From assembly GCF_030867145.1 (NCBI RefSeq), contig NC_134418.1:188501-252500 (forward strand): a stretch of DNA of 64,000 nt, read 5' to 3'. Each line of letters starts with the position of its first letter. Position 1 is the first letter of the stretch. Below are positions 56,183 to 64,000 of this stretch, one piece after another. The position numbers and the translations under genes were made by a program. The DNA comes from Opisthocomus hoazin. Taxonomy: Eukaryota; Chordata; Aves; Opisthocomiformes; Opisthocomidae. The notes under the pieces are model-generated. The model did no database searches. It was given only the letters and a program-made list of their open reading frames with translations, and had not been told where the DNA came from.

Positions 56183-56292
56183 CGCAGATCTCGCTCTTAG
56201 CACTGCCGGGAGACTCTGCTGCTTCAGACGCTTCTCTCTCCTGCTCTCCTCCCTTCCTCTTCCGTAACTCCGGTCGCTTGGCTGTCCCCCAC
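56183..56292 (-). other. Candidate internal exon EM', unit 8
   Basis: As unit 4. Confidence 0.4.
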
Positions 56293-58126
56293 CTAAGAGA
56301 AAACGTCCATGTCTCGCAGCTCTGGCGAGACAAGGCTCCCTAGACACGTAGCCTCGCCTGCTCACGCACTACGCGCAGGAACAAGACAAGAGGGAAAGAG
56401 AGAGAGAGAGAGAGAATGACGAGCGGGCAGCAGAACTGACGGATCAAGAGAGAAACTGAATCAGGGGAATAAAGAACGCTGGAGGGAGACAAACGTACAG
56501 GCAACAAGCCAGATGGACGAGGGCAGGAGACACACAGATCAGGACAAAGAGGTGGAGAAAGTGAAAACAGTGATGGGCTGCAGGATGAGAAAAAAGGCCA
56601 AGGAGCAGGACAGAGGAGAATAACGGGACAGCAAGCTGGACAGGGGCATATAGCAAGAAACAAAGGGACAGGCAGCAGTATGGAGATATACAGACAAAGA
56701 GTTACGGGGAGGATGGAGGACAGAGAGAATGAGAGAAAAGGGACAGGGAGGGGGGCACAGATGGAGAAAGAAATGCTGGCGACAGAGAGAGGAAGAAAGC
56801 GACAGGACAGAGGCAGAGAGGTAGAGAAAGGAAGAAAAAAGTAGCGACGAGTAGGAGGCCAGAGGCACAAGGAAAAGACAGGAGGAAGGACAGAGTGACA
56901 GAGAAAACCGGTGAGGGACAGGACGCCAGAAAGAAAGATACTGTGAAAGAGAGCGCGACAGGGAGCAGGACGCTGGGACAGACAGCAACCGAGAGCAACC
57001 GAGAGAACGGCAGCGAGGTGGAGCACAAGAGAAAACAGGGACTGAGAGCAAGACCGAGGGGTGAAGCAATAAATAATGGGGCTGGGGAGCAGGACAGCAG
57101 AAGAGAGAGACAGAGAAGGGGACACATAAGACAACCGCAAACTGAGAGGGAGAAGGAGAAGAGCACAGAGGGTCACAGACAAAAAGAGAGGGACGGCAGA
57201 AAGAGAAAAACAAGACGAGGGAGAAGGACTGAGGAGCAGAGAGAAAAAAGTACAGGGAAAAGGACAGAGATGCAGAAAACAAGGCAAGACTGGAGCCAGA
57301 ACACAGGGCAAAACTGACAAGGACAGGCAGCGCAACAAAGGGATGGAGGAGGAAAGAACAGTGATGGGCCGCAGCACAGAGGAAAAGAGAGAAAAAGAGC
57401 AAGAAGAGCAAGAGAAGGAGAATGACAGGAGGGTGTAGACAGAAAGACTGGGACACGTCAAAGGGGCACTTGGGGGACACACACATCGGAAGGGTAGAAA
57501 GGAAAAGGGAGGGATGGGGAGCAAGACAGCGTGATAGAGCGAGACGGAGGAAATGGAGTGCAAGGGCGCAGAAAAGCAGAGGTACTGGGAAGAGGAAAGA
57601 ACGTCAGGGAGAGAAAGGTGAGGGTGGGGAGCAGGAGAGAGGTAGAGAACAAAAAAAATAGCCACAGGCAGAATAACAGAAATACGGAGAATAAAAAATT
57701 ACTTCCAGGCAGCAGGACAGAGGCACAGAGCAAGAGGAACAAAAAACCACAGGGAGAAGGACGGGTAACACACAGCACGACACTGCGGGAGTGAGAGGAC
57801 GGAACAGAGCAAGGCAGAGGAATGAGGAGCAAAAAAAAAAAAACAACCCAGCAAACAGAAAGGGAACTGGACAGAGATAGGCAGCAGGGCACAGAGATGG
57901 AGAAAGAAAAAACAGCAACAAGGACAGGGAATGAGGAATAGAGAGGAAAAGAGCGGGACAGGGAAACAAATACAGACAAAAGAAGGGGAGGTACAGGGAA
58001 GGAAAAGAAAAGCTGGGGGGGGGGGGGGGGGAGGAGGAATCACAGCAGCATGGGAGAGAGAAGGATCCAGGGGAGGGCCCGGGACGAAGAAGAGGAGCGA
58101 CAGGGCCCCGGAGGCCCGCCACTCAC

Positions 58127-58236
58127 CGCAGATCTCGCTCTCGGCGCTGCCGGGAGACTCTGCCGCTTCAGGCGCTTCTCTCTCCTGCGCTCCTCCCTTC
58201 CTCTTCCGTAAGTCCGGTCGCTTGGCTGTCCTACAC
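58127..58236 (-). other. Candidate internal exon EM, unit 8
   Basis: Same as the unit 4 copy. Confidence 0.45.
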
Positions 58237-59052
58237 CTAAGAAAAAACGCGCATGTGTCGCGGCTCTTAGGAGACGAGGCTCCCTAGGCACGTAGCCTCG
58301 CTCGCTCACGCGCTCCACAACCGTACCATGCTGCTGCTGGTGACACATACAGACCCTGCGGGACACGCTGGCGGCCTGGCCTGCTGCAGGCTACCAAGAG
58401 GGAGCCTTCCTCACCCGCAGAGGCAGGCTCTCTCCTGCCTGCGGAGCCAGGCAGCTGCCAGCCAGGTGGCCTTCCATTTTTTCTTCTTCTTCAGCCTTCT
58501 CGGGACTCTCCAGCTTCAGCCCCGCCAGCTCCCGTCCGCAGCCACTCAGCGCTCCGCCTCTCCCTTTTCGCCCCCACGACGCCAGGAGACCGAGGCCCGG
58601 CACACACAGCCCTCACAAGCCTGGAGCGGGCGCAGCCAACGGCATCCCCAGGGCAGGAACGGACAAGCGCGGCCCCTGCCACAGAGAAAGAAGCAGCGGC
58701 GACCGCGTTAAGGGAGGCCGAGGCACGCTCGAGGCCCAGTGTGCTGCCCGCACCACGGGCCTTGGGGGAGGCCGGGGGCTCCGGGACAGGCTTCAGGGGA
58801 CGTGCTGGAGCTGGGGGCGGCTGCGCGGGGCGAGCGGGGCCGGGGAGCGCTGCCGAGTTGGGGGGGGTGCCCGCCTCCTTCCCCCCTTCCCTTCCGTCAC
58901 CTCCCGCCTCTGGCCCCGGGGCTGCCCGCACCCGCCTCGCCTCCAGCGCACCGGCAGCCTGTCGCAGCGGACGGCTCGAAGCTTCCCGTCCCACCACCCT
59001 CGGGCAACCACCACGCACCCCCGCACCCGCCGGAGGGGAGCCCGCGCCTCAC

Positions 59053-59107
59053 GGCTGGCCTCTCCGCTCCCCCGCCGCCCCGGCACCCGACACCAGGGCG
59101 CCGCCAT
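59053..59107 (-). other. Candidate first exon E1N, unit 9
   Basis: As unit 5. NRF1-type site at 59124-59133. Confidence 0.4.
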
Positions 59108-59387
59108 GCTGCTGCGCCGCACTGCGCATGCGCCACGCGCCGACGGCGCGCCGGAGGGGCCACAGCCTGCGCGCAACGCCTGGCTGCAGTACCGCTCCGG
59201 GTCGGGGCAGCGCGCGTCGCCGGCACGGGGCGGCACCTCCGCACGGCTCCGGGCAGCCCCCGACTCGCGGCTCCGACACGGCGCCGAACCCCCGCCCCTC
59301 CCTGTCCCCGACACGGACCCCGCCCTCCCGGGGGCTTTTCCCCGGGACGCGCTGCTCCATCCACCTCCCCCCCCACCCCGCGCTCAC

Positions 59388-59517
59388 CTTCTCCCTCGCT
59401 GCAGCCGCAGCCCGGCCACGGCTCCGCTCCTCCCTCGGCTCGCACCGGCCCCTCCACGGCCACCCCGGTCACGGCAGCACCGGGCCCTCCACCGGCAGAG
59501 GGAGGGGCCGTCGCCAT
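59388..59517 (-). other. Candidate first exon E1L, unit 9 (frame open)
   Basis: As unit 5. Confidence 0.4.
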
Positions 59518-59701
59518 CAGCCGTGCTGCCCACACCTGGGGCTCCCCCGGCCCCGGGCCCACGACTGGAGCCCGGCAGGAACAGGGGGCCGTCGCCCCTG
59601 CCCCACAGCCCGTCCCCTCCTCCCTTGGGCTCTGGCACAGCCCCTCGTCCCGTGCAAACCAAGCACAAATGCAGCCGCGAGGGCAAAAGGGACCGCAGGT
59701 C

Positions 59702-59908
59702 TTTATTAGTCACGCACCCAGCCAGTCCCGGGAGCCGCTCTGCTCCGGGGCTCGGGGCCCCCGATGCTCCCTCTGCCCCTCCGACACCTCGGCAGTCCTT
59801 CCCGCAACTGCGCCCGTTGCTCCAGCAGGGAACAGTCGGTCAGTCGGCTCCCGGAGCGATGCGCTGTTCGGCAGAGGCCGCCAAAAATGAGGAGCAGGGT
59901 GCAGGCCA
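59702..59908 (-). other. Candidate terminal exon ET, unit 9
   Basis: As unit 5. Confidence 0.5.
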
Positions 59909-60581
59909 CTACAAGAGAGGAGAAAAGTGACAGATGGCTGGACAGCGGCGGTGTAACGAGAAAGCACGAAGCGGGGAAAGGGACAGCGAGAGAAGCACGG
60001 GGACAGGCAGTCCCACAGAGATGGAGAAAGAAGCAGCAGGAAGAGAGGAAGAGTGGCAGCAGAAAGAAGAAGAGGGAGCAGGACAGAGACCGAAAATGAA
60101 GAACGGGGAGCAGGAAGGAGATGCAAAAAAAAACCCTGTAGCATTGAAAGAGGAAAAAAGAATAGCGGCAGGGACCTGGGCAAAGAGAGATGAGGAAATA
60201 GAATAGAATAGACATGGAGAAAGCAGTAGATCTGTGACGCGCTATGGAGCCGAGAAGGAAGGCCTCAAATCAAGGGACAAGGAGCCAGACAAAAGAGCAC
60301 CAGAGACAGCAAAAGTACTGACAGGCTACAGAGCAGGAGGAAAGCAAAAGTAGTAACCGGGAGCTGAACAGAAAGAGGGGAAGAAGGAAAAAAACGCCAC
60401 GGGCTGCAGGGCAGAAAGAGGGAGGACCTAAAAGATGGGGACAAGTCAGAGACAGATGGAGAAAGAAGGTACACAAGAGCAGAAAAAAAAATAATCGTAG
60501 CAGTGTGGGAAAGAGAGGGAGCCAGGGGAGGGCCCAGGATGCAGAAGAGGGGTGACAGGGCCCCGAGGGCCCAGGACTCAC

Positions 60582-60691
60582 CGCAGCTCTCACTCTCGGT
60601 GCTGCCGGGAGACTTGGACACTTCAGATGCTTCTCTCTCCTTCTCTCTTCCCTTCTTCTTCTGTAACTCAAATCGTTTGGCTCGCCTCCAC
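60582..60691 (-). other. Candidate internal exon EM', unit 9 (diverged form)
   Basis: As unit 5. Confidence 0.45.
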
Positions 60692-60907
60692 CTGAGAGAA
60701 AATGCATGTGGTTGTCTTAGAGCTCATACGAGACGCGGCTTCCTAGACAAGAAGCCTCACTGCACACTGTATGCAGGAATAGGACAGAGAAAGAGAGAGA
60801 ATATGATGAGTGGGAAGCAGAACTCACAGATCGAGAGAGAACTTGAATCAGAGGAATAAACAAGGCAGGAAAGAGAGATAAAGACAGGGAAGAAGCCGGA
60901 AGAAAAG

Positions 60908-61334
60908 GGCCTTTCTGGCCTCTACTCACACCCCCCAGCCTCCCATCTCTTTACAGCCTCCTTTTTTTCTGGCCTCTACTCTCGCCCCTGGCCTCCCACC
61001 CCTCTGCGGCCTCCTTTTTTTCTTTCTGGCCTCTACTCTCGCCCCTGGCCTCCCACCCCTCTGCGGCCTCCCACCCCTCTGCGGCCTCCTTTTTTTCTTT
61101 CTGGCCTCTACTCTCGCCCCCGGCCTCCCACCCTGCTGCGGCCTCCCACCCCTTTCCGGCCTCCTTCTTTTTCTGGTCTCTACTCTCGCCCCCAGCCTCC
61201 CACCCCTCATCAGCCTCCTACCTCCCATTTTGCTGGCCTCTACATAGTTCAGCTTCCCACCCCTCTGCAACCTCCTACCTCTTTCCAGCCTCCACTCCCC
61301 GCCCCAAGCTTCCCACCCCCGTCCCCACACACTG
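60908..61334. repeat. Pyrimidine-rich 75-bp minisatellite, unit 9
   Basis: As unit 5. Confidence 0.8.
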
Positions 61335-62837
61335 ACAGAAAGAGAAAAACGACAGTGAACAGGGAAAAAGGTATTAAGAAACAAAGAAAGGGTCAGACGA
61401 AGAAGAGGGTGGTTAGGGTTGGAACCCCAACACAAACCAGCAAGGGGCTAGTGGACAGAGAGAGAGGAAGAGAAGAAAGGGCCGGGAAGCAAGACAGAGA
61501 AGGAGAGAAAGGCAAAAAGGGAGAGCCGGCTGGACAGGGACGTATAGCAAGAAACAACCAGACAGGCAGCAGGACAGAGACACAGAGACAGAAAAACCGG
61601 GGAACAGGAACCAGGACAGAGTGACGGCGAGAGGAAACAAGGGCCAGGGAGCAGGACAGCGATGGAGAAAGAAGCACTGCGGCAGCAGGGTAGAAAGAGA
61701 AGGAAGAAAGGCCAGAAGAAGGATGGGGAATGACAGAGAAGGGAAAGAGAAGGACAAGGAGCAGGACAGATTGTCAAAGAAAGGGAGTGGGACAAGGTGA
61801 TACTGAGAGAGAAAAAGGGGACAGGGAGGCAGGATAAAGTGAAAGACAGGCAAAAATAAGAGACAGGGGAGCAGGACAGAGACGGAGGGGGAAACGCCTC
61901 GGCTGGGCAGCAGGAGAGAGAGGCGGAGAAGGGAAAAAACAGCACAAAACCTGGGACGGCCAACCTGGGTGGGCGGGGAGCAGGTCAGAGAGCCGGAGAA
62001 AGGAAAAACACTGCTGTGGAGCAGCAGAGGGGAATGGAGAAAGAAAGAGAGCGAGGGGGAGCAGGGCAGAGAAACGGAGAGAGAAAATAAGTGACGGGGA
62101 GCAGGGCAGAGCCCTAGGAAGACGAAAATAAGACACGGGAGAAGACCGAGGAGCTCAGAGAGAAAGAAGGGTCGAAAGAAAACGCCAGAGAGGTAGAGAA
62201 ATCAAGAAAAACAGGGACGAGGAGCCTTGCAGAGACGGAGCACGAAAATGTTGGGCCGGTGAGCGCGAAAGAGGGAGAGAGAGACAGGGGCAGGGGGAGG
62301 AGATGAAGAAGAAAGGAGAGACAAAGATGGCAATGGAGCACAGGACACACAGGCAGAGAGAGAAAAAGGACAGTGAACAGGAAAAAAGGGACCGAGAAAC
62401 AAAGAAAGGGTCAGATCTAGACAAAGAGACCAAGAAGAGGGGGGGCGGGGGGGTGTGTGCAGGGAAACCCCAAAACAAACCAGCAAGGGGCTACAGGACG
62501 GAGAGAAAGGGCCATGAAGCAGGACAGAGAAGGAGAGAAAGGCAAAAAGGGAGAGCTGGCTGAACAGGGACGTATAGCAAGAAACGACCGGACAGGCAGC
62601 AGGACAGAGAAACAGAGACAGGGAGCCGGCTAAAGAAATTCTGGAGGGAGAAAAAGAGGGAGAGGTAGCAGGACACAAACACAGACAGAAGACGGGAGGT
62701 ACAGGGAAAGGGAAAGAAAAGGAAAAAGAAAAAAAAAACAAACAAAACAATCACAGCAGCGTGGGAGAGAGAAGGATCCAGGGGAGGGCCCGGGACGCAG
62801 AAGAGGGGCGACAGGGCCCCGGAGGCCCGCCACTCAC

Positions 62838-62947
62838 CGCAGATCTCGCTCTCGGCGCTGTCGGGAGACTCTGCCGCTTCAGGCGCTTCTCTCTCCTGCG
62901 CTCCTCCCTTCCTCTTCCGTAAGTCCGGTCGCTTGGCTGTCCTACAC
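62838..62947 (-). other. Candidate internal exon EM, unit 9
   Basis: Same as the unit 5 copy, including 'gctgtcggg'. Confidence 0.45.
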
Positions 62948-63038
62948 CTAAGAAAAAACGCGCATGTGTCGCGGCTCTCAGGACACGAGGCTCCCTAGGC
63001 ACGTAGCCTCGCTCGCTCACGCGCTCCACAACCGTACC

Positions 63039-64000
63039 ATGCTGCTGCTGGTGACACATACAGACCCTGCGGGACACGCTGGCGGCCTGGCCTGCTGCAG
63101 GCTACCAAGAGGGAGCCTTCCTCACCCGCAGAGGCAGGCTCTCTCCTGCCTGCGGAGCCAGGCAGCTTCCAGCCAGGTGGCCTTCCATTTTTTTTTCTTC
63201 TTCAGCCTTCTCGGGACTCTCCAGCTTCAGCCCCGCCAGCTCCCGTCCGCAGCCACTCAACGGTCCGCCTCTCCCTTTTCGCCCCCACGACGCCAGGAGA
63301 CCGAGGCCCGGCACACACAGCCCTCACAAGCCTGGAGCGGGCGCAGCCAACGGCATCCCCAGGGCAGGAACGGACAAACGCGTCCTCAGCGCGGCCCCTG
63401 CCACAGAGAAAGAAGCAGCGGCGACCGCGTTAAGGGAGGCCGAGGCACGCTCGAGGCCCAGTGTGCCGCCCGCACCACGGGCCTTGGGGGAGGCCGGGGG
63501 CTCCGGGACAGGCTTCAGGGGACGTGCTGGAGCTGGGGGCGGCTGCGCGGGGCGAGCGGGGCCGGGGAGCGCTGCCGAGTTGGGGGGGGGTGCCCGCATC
63601 CTTCCCCCCTCACCCTGCGTCACCTCCCGCCTCTGGCCCCGGGGCTGCCCGCACCCGCCTCGCCTCCAGCGCACCGGCAGCCTGCCGCAGCGGGCGGCTC
63701 GAAGCTTCCCGTCCCACCACCCTCGGGCAGCCACCACGCACCCCCGCACCCGTCGCAGGGGAGCCCGCGCCTCACGGCTGGCCTCTCCGCTCCCCCGCCG
63801 CCCCGGCACCCGACACCAGGGCGCCGCCATGCTGCTACGCCGTACCGCGCATGCGCCACGTGCCGACGGCGCGCCGGAGTGGCCAGTCCCCAGTCCCTGC
63901 GCGGAACGCCGGGCTGCAGTACCGCATCGCGGCCAGGGGACGGCGCCAGCGGACACGGCGCGGCGCCCACGCCCGGCCCCACCTCCGGGTCCAGGCAGCG
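63039..64000. repeat. Unit 10, type C, 5' end only
   Basis: The first 962 bp of a type-C island, parallel to 35773-36734 at +27,266. The window ends inside the island. Confidence 0.9.
63776..63830 (-). other. Candidate first exon E1N, unit 10
   Basis: As unit 6. NRF1-type site at 63847-63856. Confidence 0.4.

Larger units (their letters stand above)
52220..58126. repeat. GA-rich degenerate minisatellite block, unit 8
   Basis: A-type with LTR and EM', parallel to unit 4. Confidence 0.85.
49584..58327. repeat. Unit 8, type A (8744 bp)
   Basis: Same length as unit 4. The visible difference is 50872 c for g, inside E1L, which changes 'gagggaggggcc' to 'gagggacgggcc'. Confidence 0.9.
58237..59701. 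promoter_or_regulatory. Short CpG island, unit 9
   Basis: Parallel to the unit 5 island at +27,266. Confidence 0.75.
59909..62837. repeat. GA-rich block with inverted-bias insert, unit 9
   Basis: B-type, parallel to unit 5. Confidence 0.85.
58328..63038. repeat. Unit 9, type B (4711 bp)
   Basis: Same length as unit 5. I noticed no difference from it by eye. Confidence 0.9.
1..64000. repeat. Macrosatellite array filling the window
   Basis: The whole window is head-to-tail units of 4.7-8.9 kb, recognised by repeated anchors: CpG island, GA-rich minisatellite, 110-nt exon-like cassettes and an LTR in the long units. Ten unit boundaries are visible and no single-copy flank is reached at either end. 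Units of the same type are nearly identical, while different types diverge by substitutions and indels. This is what unequal exchange and gene conversion produce. Confidence 0.95.
49584..64000. repeat. Higher-order repeat, right partial copy
   Basis: A, B and the start of C, cut by the window end. Over 17421-36734 against 44687-64000 I noticed only two substitutions: 17800 g / 45066 c, and 23606 g / 50872 c. Divergence therefore looks far below 0.1 percent, although I could not run an alignment. Confidence 0.9.
62948..64000. promoter_or_regulatory. CpG island of unit 10, truncated by window end
   Basis: Type-C island start, including the NRF1-type site and E1N. The E1L, ZNF143-like and ET2 sections would lie beyond the window. 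Confidence 0.75.

Overview
This window is vertebrate nuclear DNA, most likely from a bird. It is one continuous array of long tandem repeats. The bird call rests on five copies of a 469-bp LTR fragment. Its TATA region, U5 region and ...GACA end resemble the solo LTRs of avian endogenous retroviruses as I remember them; I could not search a database. I see no bacterial gene layout, no tRNA or rRNA and no CRISPR array. The many long open frames are by-products of purine-rich and GC-rich repeats.

Layout. I number the units 0-10, anchored on a conserved 'accatgctgctg' site. Boundaries fall at 876, 9725, 17421, 22318, 31062, 35773, 44687, 49584, 58328 and 63039. There are four unit types. A and C are 8.7-8.9 kb, with a long CpG island and an LTR. 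B and D are 4.7-4.9 kb, with a short island, no LTR and a polypyrimidine block. The order A-B-C-D makes a higher-order repeat of 27,266 bp (22318-49583). It starts again at 49584 and matches 22318 onward almost base for base. The left copy (876-22317) is 21,442 bp: its A unit has a C-like island, and its B and C units are fused with about 5.8 kb lost. Each unit runs CpG island, then several kb of GA-rich degenerate minisatellite (about 85-95 bp period), then the next island.

Candidate gene. On the minus strand each repeat carries well-formed signals in the right order for a spliced transcript. There are two candidate first exons in the island, here E1L and E1N; E1N has a strong Kozak ATG beside an NRF1-type site. 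One or two 110-nt internal exons follow (EM, EM'), with consensus acceptors and GTGAGT donors. A terminal exon (ET) follows, with a pyrimidine-tract acceptor, a stop codon overlapping or abutting AATAAA, and a GU-rich downstream element. The poly(A) signal of one copy lies only about 180 bp from the first ATG of the next, so copies are head to tail. First-exon donors and the terminal acceptor agree in phase. I do not recognise the protein, and a non-coding RNA is equally possible. Long islands add a triple ZNF143/STAF-like promoter cluster and a second terminal exon containing 80-bp repeats.

The LTR points to the plus strand, opposite to the candidate gene. It was inserted before the array amplified. 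The array is best read as a homogenising macrosatellite or multicopy gene cluster shaped by unequal exchange and gene conversion.
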